Source: Cytophagales bacterium Alg240-R148 | Lineage (GTDB): Bacteria > Bacteroidota > Bacteroidia > Cytophagales > Cyclobacteriaceae | Assembly: GCA_900537185.1 (NCBI GenBank) | Contig: LS999827.1 | Coordinates: 687,001-751,000 of the forward strand | Direction of reading: 5' to 3' | Length of the DNA: 64,000 bases | Shown here: piece after piece, positions 7,659-16,259 of the stretch | Layout: the number at the start of each line of letters is the position of its first letter | How positions within the stretch are numbered: the stretch's first letter is position 1 | Notes under the pieces: generated by a model | Told to the model about the DNA's origin: nothing | Database searches by the model: none | Seen by the model: only the letters and a program-made list of their open reading frames with translations | Made by a program: the position numbers and the translations under genes

Positions 7659-10589
7659 ATGAACGTATCCGCTTCACAGCCATTTCAAATAATTTATTCT
7701 TTATTCCAACACGAGTTCTTGGGGTATCTTTTTGAGTCATTTGTTGTTCATTTAGATGAAAATGGAAAACTTACTTTCCAACATCAAAATATCTCTGCAA
7801 AAAATGCCAAAGAATTTGCGTCCGGTCTTGATGCCAGCGATTATAAGCTAATTGAACTTATGGATTCGATGCAACAAGATGCTGTAGTAAAACATTTCCA
7901 TAAAAAATACATCAAACCGGAAGAGTTCTTTCTTAAAATATACGACGACCAAAAAGGCAATAAACTCTTACAAGAGGAGATAGAAAAATATGTAGAACGG
8001 CGCCGCTCTAATATATTACCTTTGCTTATAGGAAAGCAAGTTTATGAAATGGGTAGGGATGGAGAACCGGCCTGGAAAAAAATAGATGTTTTGGAAAATA
8101 AAGCCTCCGTGCTTTTCCATTTTAGAAGAAATGAAGACAACACCCATTATTTTCCAACCATTAAATACGACGGAGAAAAAGTAGAGTTCCAATACAAAGG
8201 TGCGTTTATCATTTGTAAAGATCCCGCTTGGATGGTTCTGAGTGGAAAACTTTATAACTTTGAAAAAGAGGTAGACGGCAAGAAACTTAGTCCTTTTTTA
8301 AATAAAAAATTTATAGTTATACCTAAAAACGTTGAAGAGACTTATTACAACAAATTTGTAGCACCTTTGATTGCTACTTTTGATGTATATGCCAAGGGTT
8401 TTGAAATAAACACCGATGTTTACCACCCAGAACCTGTGCTTTCTTTTTCTGAGATTGTATCTACGAAACAATCTACAATGACCTTGTTTGGCAATGGAGA
8501 AGAAGAAGAAGTAATAGAAGATGACAGTAAGATACTTTTTGAACTAAGCTTCAACTATGGGCAGTTTCATTTTAAAGCAGACCACATTGTTCCTGTTAGT
8601 GTTTCGGTGGAAAAAAATGAAGACCAATACATTTTTCATAAAGTAAGAAGGAACCTAGAAAACGAAAAAGAAATTGCCCAAGAATTAAAAATAATGGGGC
8701 TGCATATCCGAAACGCAAAAGTTTCAATGTCCAAAACAGAGGCGTTCCAATGGCTTAACGACAAACAAGCCCTTTTGGATAATTTCGGCATCAAATTAAT
8801 TCAAAAAAGCAAAGGAGGGAAGAAGTATTTCTTGGGTACCGCCTCTCTATCGGTTGAAGTAAATGAAAACATAGACTGGTTTGATATCAATGCCATCATT
8901 AAGTTTGGGGAATACGAAGTTCCATTCATTGAACTCCGAAAAATGATGCTGAAAAAACAAGCTGAATTTGATTTGCCCAATGGAGAAACTGCAGTAATTC
9001 CAGAAAACTGGTACAGTGAATACGAAGACCTATTTGCTTTTTCAGAAAATGGGGACGAACAGATCAAATTAAAAAAACACCACATTGCCTTGGTTCAAGA
9101 ACTAGAAAATGGAAACTTGGCCAAAGTTAACATCAGCAGAAAGTTAGAACAACTCAAAAACTTCGATGCAATTGAGGCATCTGAAATGCCAACAGGGTTT
9201 ACAGGTAATTTGCGACCGTATCAAACAGCGGGGTACAATTGGATGCAGTTTTTAAATCAGTTTAATTTTGGGGGCTGCTTGGCCGACGATATGGGTCTAG
9301 GAAAAACAGTTCAAACCCTTACCTTATTGCAAAGCCAAAAAGAAAGTGGCCAAAAAGGTGCTACACTTTTGGTTATGCCTACCTCCTTGATATACAATTG
9401 GGAAAAAGAAGCTAAAAAATTTACACCTGATTTAAAGGTTTTTGCCTACACTGGTACCCAAAGAAAAAAAGATGTGACGCAATTTGACCAATACGACTTG
9501 GTTATAACATCTTATGGTATTGTTCGGCTGGACATTGAGATTTTACAGCAGTATTATTTTAATTATGTTATTCTGGATGAATCGCAAGCAATTAAAAACC
9601 CAACTTCCAACATAGCCAAATCCGTAAATACACTAAATTCGAGGCACAGGCTGATACTAACTGGTACTCCACTCGAAAATAGTACTATGGACTTATGGTC
9701 TCAGATTTCTTTTATTAACCCAGGGTTGTTGGGCAATAAAAATTTCTTTAAAAAAGAATTCTTAATTCCGATTGAAAAAAAGAATGATGAAGGAAAAACC
9801 AAACGATTATACTCCATCATCAAACCTTTTATAATGCGGCGACACAAATCGCAAGTTGCCACTGAATTGCCCCCTAAAAGTGAAAATATTCAGTACAGCA
9901 GCATGACCAAGCCTCAACAAGAGCAATACGAAGAGGTTAAAGCTTATTACAGAAATCAAATATTGGAACAAATAGACACCAAAGGTATTGGAAAATCCCA
10001 ACTTCTATTGTTACAAGGACTCACCAAATTGAGGCAAATTGCCAACCACCCCAAAATGGTGGATCCCAATTACGATGCGACATCGGGGAAGATAGAAGAT
10101 TTAGAGCGCATGTTGGACAACGCCTTAAAAGAAGGACATAAAGTGCTTATTTTCAGTCAGTTTGTTAAACACCTCACCCTTATTTCCAACTTACTGAATT
10201 CTAAAGAAATTAATTTCTCTTATTTAGATGGGTCTACAAAAGACAGGGCCAAGCAGGTAGAAAATTTTCAATCGGACAAAAATCTTAAGGTATTTTTGAT
10301 ATCTCTTAAAGCCGGAGGTTTAGGTTTGAATCTAACCGAAGCAGATTATGTGTTTTTGATGGATCCTTGGTGGAACCCCGCCATAGAAGCACAGGCAGTG
10401 GACAGGGCCCATAGAATAGGGCAAAAAAACAGGGTGTTCACCTACAAATTTATAACCAAAGATACGGTGGAAGAGAAGATACTTGAACTACAAAAACACA
10501 AGCTGAAACTAGCTTCAGATCTTATCACCACTGAGGAAAGCTTTGTGAAAAAATTAACCAAAGCAGATATTGAAAGCCTTTTGACCTAA
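7659..10589 (+). CDS. SNF2/Rad54-family DEAD/DEAH helicase-like ATPase
   Basis: This 976-residue protein has a C-terminal SNF2 ATPase. The N-terminal 500 residues are family-specific with no recognised domain. Motif I is DDMGLGKT with Lys549, motif II is DESQ at 640-643, LTGTPLEN is motif III, and the second RecA lobe carries VFLISLKAGGLGLNLTEA and the motif VI DRAHRIGQ near 915. Such proteins are ATP-driven duplex-DNA translocases that remodel protein-DNA complexes; the specific role in Bacteroidota is not known. It appears monocistronic and converges on mazG with a 15-base gap. No restriction or defence genes are adjacent, so a housekeeping role is more likely than a defence role. Confidence 0.92.
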   Translation: MNVSASQPFQIIYSLFQHEFLGYLFESFVVHLDENGKLTFQHQNISAKNAKEFASGLDASDYKLIELMDSMQQDAVVKHFHKKYIKPEEFFLKIYDDQKGNKLLQEEIEKYVERRRSNILPLLIGKQVYEMGRDGEPAWKKIDVLENKASVLFHFRRNEDNTHYFPTIKYDGEKVEFQYKGAFIICKDPAWMVLSGKLYNFEKEVDGKKLSPFLNKKFIVIPKNVEETYYNKFVAPLIATFDVYAKGFEINTDVYHPEPVLSFSEIVSTKQSTMTLFGNGEEEEVIEDDSKILFELSFNYGQFHFKADHIVPVSVSVEKNEDQYIFHKVRRNLENEKEIAQELKIMGLHIRNAKVSMSKTEAFQWLNDKQALLDNFGIKLIQKSKGGKKYFLGTASLSVEVNENIDWFDINAIIKFGEYEVPFIELRKMMLKKQAEFDLPNGETAVIPENWYSEYEDLFAFSENGDEQIKLKKHHIALVQELENGNLAKVNISRKLEQLKNFDAIEASEMPTGFTGNLRPYQTAGYNWMQFLNQFNFGGCLADDMGLGKTVQTLTLLQSQKESGQKGATLLVMPTSLIYNWEKEAKKFTPDLKVFAYTGTQRKKDVTQFDQYDLVITSYGIVRLDIEILQQYYFNYVILDESQAIKNPTSNIAKSVNTLNSRHRLILTGTPLENSTMDLWSQISFINPGLLGNKNFFKKEFLIPIEKKNDEGKTKRLYSIIKPFIMRRHKSQVATELPPKSENIQYSSMTKPQQEQYEEVKAYYRNQILEQIDTKGIGKSQLLLLQGLTKLRQIANHPKMVDPNYDATSGKIEDLERMLDNALKEGHKVLIFSQFVKHLTLISNLLNSKEINFSYLDGSTKDRAKQVENFQSDKNLKVFLISLKAGGLGLNLTEADYVFLMDPWWNPAIEAQAVDRAHRIGQKNRVFTYKFITKDTVEEKILELQKHKLKLASDLITTEESFVKKLTKADIESLLT

Positions 10590-10604
10590 AAAGTCTTTCA
10601 ATAT

Positions 10605-11423
10605 CTAGGGCAATTTTTTGGCTTCTTCCCAATAAACATCCATTTCATTGAGGGTCATATCTTCTAGTTTTTGGCCCTTGCTTTTGGCTTTGTTTTCTAA
10701 ATATTGAAACCTTTTAATGAATTTTTTATTGGTTCGTTCCAAAGCTTCTTCTGGGTTGAGATCTATAAACCTTGCATAATTAATAAGAGAGAAGAGCAAA
10801 TCACCAAATTCTCCAGAAGCTTTTTCCTTATCCACTTCTACCCCCTGCTCTACATCAAATTCTGATTTAAACTCTTGCATTTCTTCTTCCACCTTTTCCC
10901 ACACCTGGGCCTTTTCTTCCCAATCAAACCCCACTCCTCTTACTTTTTCCTGAATTCTCTGAGCTTTAACCATGGCTGGAAGCGCTTTTGGGACACCCCC
11001 AAGCACCGATTGATTGCCTTTTTCTTTTAGCTTTAACTTTTCCCAATTTTCTTTTACTTCTTCTTCCGACTCTACTGTAACGCCAGCGTATATATGGGGG
11101 TGTCTGTGTACCAGTTTGTCGCAAATGGCATGCAAAACATCCCCTACATCAAAAGCCTCTTTCTCCTCTCCTATTTTAGCGTAAAACACCATGTGTAATA
11201 AAATATCGCCAAGCTCCTTTTTAACTTCTTCCAAATCCCCTTCCAATATGGCATCGGATAATTCATAGGTCTCCTCGATTGTCAAATGTCTCAACGTTTC
11301 CAACGTTTGTTTTTTGTCCCAAGGGCATAGGGCTCTCAATTCGTCCATAATAGTTAAGAGTCTATCAAACGCCTCCAATTTCGAAGCTCTTTTTTTGTCG
11401 GTTGGTAAATTAAATCTATCCAT
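10605..11423 (-). CDS. mazG: Nucleoside triphosphate pyrophosphohydrolase
   Basis: MazG hydrolyses (d)NTPs to NMP and pyrophosphate, cleaning the nucleotide pool and modulating ppGpp-linked responses. The 272-residue protein has the two tandem MazG domains expected: the first with CPWDKKQTLETLRHLTIEET and EELGDILLH-type metal ligands (residues about 35-110), the second with GEFGDLLFSLINYAR (about 205-225). The start ATG at 11423 fits the family N-terminus. It is a single gene between a helicase and a small membrane protein, transcribed away from the latter. Confidence 0.94.
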   Translation of the reverse strand: MDRFNLPTDKKRASKLEAFDRLLTIMDELRALCPWDKKQTLETLRHLTIEETYELSDAILEGDLEEVKKELGDILLHMVFYAKIGEEKEAFDVGDVLHAICDKLVHRHPHIYAGVTVESEEEVKENWEKLKLKEKGNQSVLGGVPKALPAMVKAQRIQEKVRGVGFDWEEKAQVWEKVEEEMQEFKSEFDVEQGVEVDKEKASGEFGDLLFSLINYARFIDLNPEEALERTNKKFIKRFQYLENKAKSKGQKLEDMTLNEMDVYWEEAKKLP

Positions 11424-11492
11424 ATGTAATTTTTATATCATTATTACTTTAAGAAACTTTACTGAATATGAGGGTGTTTTAATAATGAATTT

Positions 11493-11500
11493 TAATTTTG
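11493..11500 (+). promoter_or_regulatory. -7 promoter element for the NqrM-like gene
   Basis: TAATTTTG at 11493-11500 is an exact TAnnTTTG match 17 bases before the ATG at 11518. No clear TTG lies about 20 bases upstream, so the call rests on the -7 box alone. Confidence 0.4.
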
Positions 11501-11517
11501 CATAAAAATATTCAAAA

Positions 11518-11748
11518 ATGGCGACTGTTATAATAACCATCGGATTTATTGCCTTGTTTTTTATTTTAATGTCAGTACGGCTGATATTTGTAAAAAATGG
11601 TGAGTTTAAAGGTACATGTGCTTCTCAAAGTCCTTTTCTGAACAAGGAAGGGGCTACTTGTGGGTTTTGTGGTAAAACTGTAAACCCAGGAGACGATTGC
11701 GGCAATCCAGATTCTGAGGTTAACAAAGTCATGGATAAGTTCAGCTGA
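11518..11748 (+). CDS. Small NqrM-like (DUF539-type) membrane protein
   Basis: This 76-residue protein has one N-terminal TM helix (residues about 4-25) followed by FVKNGEFKGTC and a cysteine cluster with the pattern GTC, ATCGFCG and DDCG, four cysteines in all. This layout parallels NqrM, the single-TM four-Cys protein needed to deliver iron to the Na+-translocating NADH:quinone reductase. The match is by pattern, not by alignment, and in this phylum such proteins are often labelled only membrane or secreted protein. No nqr genes are in the window. It has its own -7 promoter element and a strong terminator. Confidence 0.7.
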   Translation: MATVIITIGFIALFFILMSVRLIFVKNGEFKGTCASQSPFLNKEGATCGFCGKTVNPGDDCGNPDSEVNKVMDKFS

Positions 11749-11770
11749 TCTTGGGGAAGTTTGGCTGAAC

Positions 11771-11792
11771 AAAGCGGATATCCGCTTTTTTT
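11771..11792 (+). terminator. Rho-independent terminator after the NqrM-like gene
   Basis: The arms AAAGCGG and CCGCTTT enclose an ATAT loop and run into seven T residues. It lies 22 bases after the stop codon and separates the small gene from glmM. Confidence 0.8.
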
Positions 11793-11821
11793 GTTTTATG
11801 GGGTAAATAAAATTTCTTAAA

Positions 11822-13213
11822 GTGACATTAATCAAATCTATTTCTGGAATTAGAGGCACTATTGGTGGCCAAACAGATGAAAACTTAACACCTATTGATA
11901 TTGTAAAATTCAGTGCAGCCTTTGGGCAGTGGGCGATGGAACATTCTGACTCCAAAACCATTGTAATTGGTCGAGACGCACGCCCTTCTGGCGCAATGGT
12001 TTCTCAACTTGTATCCGCTACGTTACAAGGAATGGGCATGGATGTAGTGGACTTAGGAATGGCGACTACGCCAACGGTAGAAATTGCTGTTCCATTAGAA
12101 AAAGCTGCTGGAGGGATCATTCTTACTGCAAGCCACAACCCGAAACAATGGAATGCATTGAAATTACTTAATAACAAAGGGGAATTTATCTCCGGCGAAA
12201 ATGGTCAAGATGTACTTGAAATTGCGGAAGGTGGTAATTCTATTTTTGCCGAAGTGGATCAATTAGGCAGTTATTCAAAAAATGACTCTTACCTGGACAA
12301 ACACATTGAAATGATTTTGGATTTACCAGACGTAGATGCTGGAGTCATAAAAGAACAAAATTTTTCAGTTGCGGTAGATGCCGTTAATTCTATTGGTGGG
12401 GAGGCAGTGCCAGCATTGTTAAAGGCACTTGGGGTGCAAAACATTACTGAAATTAATTGTAAACCAGATGGCGAGTTTGCGCACAACCCAGAACCTTTAC
12501 CAGAAAATATTACGCAAATATGCAGCGCGATTAAAAGCCAGCCCCATACTATGGGAATAGTGGTAGACCCCGATGTAGACCGTTTGGCGTTAGTAGATGA
12601 AAAAGGCGATCCTTTTGGTGAAGAATACACCTTGGTATTAATAGCAGACTATTTATTGCGACACAATAAAGGGAACACTGTTTCCAACCTTTCTTCTTCT
12701 AGGGCCTTAAGAGACATCACCCAGCAATTGGGAGGACAATATGAAGCTGCTGCTGTAGGAGAAGTCAATGTGGTTAAAAAGATGAAAGCTACTAAAGCAA
12801 TTTTCGGAGGAGAAGGCAATGGTGGCGTAATATTCCCTGAATTGCATTATGGCAGAGATGCCTTGGTTGGTATTGCATTGATTTTAACCCATCTGGCAAA
12901 ATCTCAAAAATCTTTGTCTGCCCTGAAAGCAGGCTACCCAGCTTACCACATATCAAAAAACAAAATCACTTTGACCCCTGAGATCCATGTGGAAAACATT
13001 CTAAAAGCCATGCAGGAAAAGTATGCTGCATACCCTGTCAATACCATTGATGGCGTAAAAATTGATTTCGAAAATGAGTGGGTGCACTTGCGAAAATCCA
13101 ACACCGAACCCATCATAAGGATTTATACGGAAGCTGCCAATGAAGAAAAAGCAGAGGAACTAGCAGATACGATAAAAAAAGAAATAAAAAGACTAACTTC
13201 AGCCCTAGTTTAA
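11822..13213 (+). CDS. glmM: Phosphoglucosamine mutase / phosphomannomutase family
   Basis: This alpha-D-phosphohexomutase probably converts glucosamine 6-phosphate to glucosamine 1-phosphate for UDP-GlcNAc and peptidoglycan synthesis. The 463-residue protein begins at a GTG (11822) directly before the conserved LIKSISGIRGTIGG. The phosphoserine loop ILTASHNPKQWNALK has Ser104, the Mg2+ loop is DPDVDR (Asp249, Asp251, Asp253), the sugar loop is GEGNGGVIFP, and the C-terminal phosphate loop is RKSNTEPIIRIYTEA. The SNTEP form of the last loop occurs in Bacteroidota GlmM-like enzymes; phosphomannomutase activity cannot be excluded from sequence. It is followed by an iscS-like gene after 18 bases. 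Confidence 0.88.
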   Translation: MTLIKSISGIRGTIGGQTDENLTPIDIVKFSAAFGQWAMEHSDSKTIVIGRDARPSGAMVSQLVSATLQGMGMDVVDLGMATTPTVEIAVPLEKAAGGIILTASHNPKQWNALKLLNNKGEFISGENGQDVLEIAEGGNSIFAEVDQLGSYSKNDSYLDKHIEMILDLPDVDAGVIKEQNFSVAVDAVNSIGGEAVPALLKALGVQNITEINCKPDGEFAHNPEPLPENITQICSAIKSQPHTMGIVVDPDVDRLALVDEKGDPFGEEYTLVLIADYLLRHNKGNTVSNLSSSRALRDITQQLGGQYEAAAVGEVNVVKKMKATKAIFGGEGNGGVIFPELHYGRDALVGIALILTHLAKSQKSLSALKAGYPAYHISKNKITLTPEIHVENILKAMQEKYAAYPVNTIDGVKIDFENEWVHLRKSNTEPIIRIYTEAANEEKAEELADTIKKEIKRLTSALV

Positions 13214-13231
13214 AAATTAAAACCTAACCCT

Positions 13232-14371
13232 ATGAAAGTTTATTTAGACAACGCAGCAACAACTGCCATAGACCCGGAAGTTGTTGAGGCCATGATGCCC
13301 TATTTAACCGATTTATATGGTAACCCATCCTCCACACACAGCCATGGTCGAGTAGTTAGAGCAGGAATAGAAAAGGCAAGAAAGACAGTAGCTGATTTGC
13401 TTAATTGTTCTCCAGGTGAAATATTCTTTACTTCTGGTGGTACAGAAGCAGACAACACCATCATTGGGTGTGGCATTGAATCGTACCAGTTGGAACATGC
13501 CATTACTTCCCCTATTGAACACCATGCAGTGTTGCACACTATGGAACACCTGCGGGACACTGGTAAAATCAAACTGAGCTTCGTGGAGCTTGACGGCCAA
13601 GGCAATATCAATTATGATCACTTGGAACATTTATTAGAATCCAATGCTAGAACAATGGTTTCTTTAATGCACGCCAACAACGAAATAGGAAATAAAAATG
13701 ACATCGCCAGAATTGGGGACATTTGTGCGGCACACCAGGCCATTTTCCATTCTGATACGGTTCAAACTATGGGGCACTTTACCCATGATTTATCCACTTT
13801 GAAGGTAAATGGAGTTGTGGGCGCTGGACATAAGTTTCACGGGCCTAAGGGAGCTGGTTTCATGTATTTAAATAAAAAAAGCAAAATCCATCCATTTATA
13901 TATGGGGGTGCACAAGAAAGAAACATGAGGGGTGGCACTGAAAATGTACCAGGCATTATAGGAGTTGCCAAGGCGTTGGAAATTGCCTACCGCGATATGG
14001 AGGACCACCACCAATACGTACAGGGTTTAAAAGATAGAATGATAGAAAAATTGAAATCAGAAATACCTGGGGTGCATTTTAATGGCATGTCTGAATTTGC
14101 GGACAAAAGCCTGTATACTGTATTGAATGTATGCCTTCCAGAATCCGATGACAACGACATGTTGTTGTTCAATCTTGACTTGAATGGTATTTCGGCCTCA
14201 GGGGGAAGCGCCTGTAGTAGCGGTGCTACCAAAGGCTCTCACGTTTTAGAACAATTGGATAGAAACCCAAGACGAGGGGCCATCCGGTTTTCCTTTTCAA
14301 GGATGAACAAACCAGAAGAACTTGATTATGCCGTAGAACAGCTTAAGGCATTTTATGCAGTTAACGCATAA
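13232..14371 (+). CDS. Cysteine desulfurase, NifS/IscS type
   Basis: This PLP enzyme removes sulfur from cysteine for Fe-S clusters and thio-modified tRNA. The 379-residue protein begins MKVYLDNAATTAIDPEVVEA. The PLP lysine is in GAGHKFHGPKG (Lys201), and the mobile-loop catalytic cysteine is in GGSACSSGA (Cys328), with the loop typical of NifS/IscS class I enzymes. The C-terminal IRFSFSRMNKPEELDYAV matches. No iscU, iscA or suf genes are adjacent, so the partner cannot be named. It lies 18 bases after glmM and ends in a strong terminator, so the two probably form one transcript. Confidence 0.9.
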   Translation: MKVYLDNAATTAIDPEVVEAMMPYLTDLYGNPSSTHSHGRVVRAGIEKARKTVADLLNCSPGEIFFTSGGTEADNTIIGCGIESYQLEHAITSPIEHHAVLHTMEHLRDTGKIKLSFVELDGQGNINYDHLEHLLESNARTMVSLMHANNEIGNKNDIARIGDICAAHQAIFHSDTVQTMGHFTHDLSTLKVNGVVGAGHKFHGPKGAGFMYLNKKSKIHPFIYGGAQERNMRGGTENVPGIIGVAKALEIAYRDMEDHHQYVQGLKDRMIEKLKSEIPGVHFNGMSEFADKSLYTVLNVCLPESDDNDMLLFNLDLNGISASGGSACSSGATKGSHVLEQLDRNPRRGAIRFSFSRMNKPEELDYAVEQLKAFYAVNA

Positions 14372-14378
14372 CAATAAT

Positions 14379-14411
14379 AGCTCTAGAATTCTTTCTAGGG
14401 CTTTTTTTTTA
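14379..14411 (+). terminator. Rho-independent terminator after the cysteine desulfurase
   Basis: The arms AGCTCTAGAA and TTCTAGGGCT (one G-U pair) close a 4-base loop and are followed by nine or more T residues. It starts 8 bases after the stop codon. Confidence 0.85.
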
Positions 14412-14468
14412 AATAGTGCATTCTTTTTGTAATAAACCGTTTCACGCAGGCACCTATAGTTAAAAAAC

Positions 14469-16259
14469 ATGTTAAAAATATACTCGGATAGAACAAAGCG
14501 ATTCAATAAAGAGTACTTGTTTTACAAAGCACGGCACCGAACGCTCGCTAGTGTTCGAATAGTATCTTTTTTGCTTTGGCTGGCCACCATTATTTATCTT
14601 TTCAATGAAAGAGAAGCTGCTTTGGTCTTTCTTTTTTCTTTGATCTATTTTGTTTTTTTTGCGCTTTTAATCAAAAAACATAATAAAATTAGGTTCCAGT
14701 ACGCCTTACACAAAGGTCTTGTGGACATCAACAATACAGAAATAAATAAGTTGAAGAATGATTTTTCTAATTTAGATACTGGAAAACGTTATATAGACAA
14801 AGACCACCCCTACCACATCGACCTCGATGTTTTTGGGGTTCATTCCATTTTTCAGCTGATCAACCACACCACTTCTGACTTTGGCAGGGTACAACTATCT
14901 AAATGGCTTTCCTTTCCAAGTAGCAAAATGGTAATTACGGAAAGGCAAAAGGCCGTCAAAGAGCTCGGTAAGAACATCGACTTTCTCCAGTACTATGAAG
15001 CAACTGGAAAAATCCAGAACGACAATTTCAATATAGAAGATTTCAAAGATTGGATCAACTCAGATGCGGAACATTCTTATAAAAATTACATCCATTTAAG
15101 GTGGCCCCTTTTTGCTTTTAATGCTCTAGTATTAGGCCTCCTGTACTATTTCGATTTGTCGTTTGGGATATTCATTCCTTTTTTGGTGCTAAACGGGTTG
15201 GTGCTTAGAAAAGTTTTTGCTTCTCTTAAAACTTCTACAGAGCAATCTGAAGACGGAGACAAGCAGTTCAAATCCCTTTACGAACAAATACTTTTGGTAG
15301 AACAAAATAATTTTGAATCAGCCAAACTTCAAGAAATCACCAAGGTATTTCATCAGTCTCCAAAACCATCACTCGCTCTAAAAAAACTAACAAAGTTATT
15401 GTCCTTCTTAGAGTCCAGAGGAAACTTTTTTTATGTCTCACTCAATGTTGTTTTCCTTCTTGATCTGCATTTAATGGCTGCTATAAGATCGTGGAAGTCC
15501 AAATACCGCCAAGATATAGATTTATGGATAGATGGATTGGCTCGATTAGAGGCAGTCATTAGCTTGGCTTCTTTCCACCACACATTCCCAGAATACTGTT
15601 TCCCGACCATAACCGACAACTCCTACAACATTGAAGGCAAAAACATTGGACACCCTTTGATCCACAAAGAGGAAAGAGTTTCTAACGATGTTTCGTTTGG
15701 AAAAAAAGGGGAAGTGGGCCTGATTACGGGTTCCAACATGTCTGGTAAAAGTACTTTCTTAAGGACATTGGGTATCAACATGGTTTTGGCATTTTCTGGA
15801 GGACCGGTATGTGCCGAAACGTTTCAATTGGGCCGTTTCAATATATTTACGAGCATGAGAACGCAAGACAATTTATCTGAAAGTGTTTCTTCCTTTTACG
15901 CTGAATTAAAACGAATCAAACAACTGCTGGACCAATTGAGCAGAGAAAAAGAGCCTGTTTTTTATGTTTTGGACGAAATTTTGAAAGGCACTAATTCGCA
16001 CGACAGGCACAATGGAGCCCTTGCCCTAATGCGCCAATTACAGGAAGAACACTGCTTTGGATTTATATCCACACACGATTTAGAACTCAGCCATGAAACA
16101 TCTAATGACCCAAAAGTAGATAATTTCAGTTTTAATAGTGAAATTGTAGACGGCGCTTTGAAATTTGATTACACACTAACTTCTGGTAGTTGTAAAAGTT
16201 TTAACGCAAGCCATTTAATGCAAATGATGGGGATAAAAATCAAAGAAAATGAAAAGTAA
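14469..16259 (+). CDS. Membrane-anchored MutS-like ATPase
   Basis: This 596-residue protein carries the MutS C-terminal ATPase: Walker A GSNMSGKST with Lys427, Walker B FYVLDEILKGTN, and FISTHDLELS after it. The MutS core (lever/clamp-like region) spans about 100-400, but the N-terminal mismatch-binding domain is absent. Two TM pairs are visible, at about residues 25-66 and 210-250, so it should sit in the membrane, unlike canonical MutS. It is a known Bacteroidota type, usually annotated MutS-related; its role is not established and mismatch repair is doubtful. The next gene overlaps by 11 bases. Confidence 0.85.
   Translation: MLKIYSDRTKRFNKEYLFYKARHRTLASVRIVSFLLWLATIIYLFNEREAALVFLFSLIYFVFFALLIKKHNKIRFQYALHKGLVDINNTEINKLKNDFSNLDTGKRYIDKDHPYHIDLDVFGVHSIFQLINHTTSDFGRVQLSKWLSFPSSKMVITERQKAVKELGKNIDFLQYYEATGKIQNDNFNIEDFKDWINSDAEHSYKNYIHLRWPLFAFNALVLGLLYYFDLSFGIFIPFLVLNGLVLRKVFASLKTSTEQSEDGDKQFKSLYEQILLVEQNNFESAKLQEITKVFHQSPKPSLALKKLTKLLSFLESRGNFFYVSLNVVFLLDLHLMAAIRSWKSKYRQDIDLWIDGLARLEAVISLASFHHTFPEYCFPTITDNSYNIEGKNIGHPLIHKEERVSNDVSFGKKGEVGLITGSNMSGKSTFLRTLGINMVLAFSGGPVCAETFQLGRFNIFTSMRTQDNLSESVSSFYAELKRIKQLLDQLSREKEPVFYVLDEILKGTNSHDRHNGALALMRQLQEEHCFGFISTHDLELSHETSNDPKVDNFSFNSEIVDGALKFDYTLTSGSCKSFNASHLMQMMGIKIKENEK

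Noticed and set aside
7659-11423. SNF2 helicase plus MazG as a defence island
   Set aside because: The two genes are convergent, with no nuclease, methylase or other defence genes near, and both are common as housekeeping genes.
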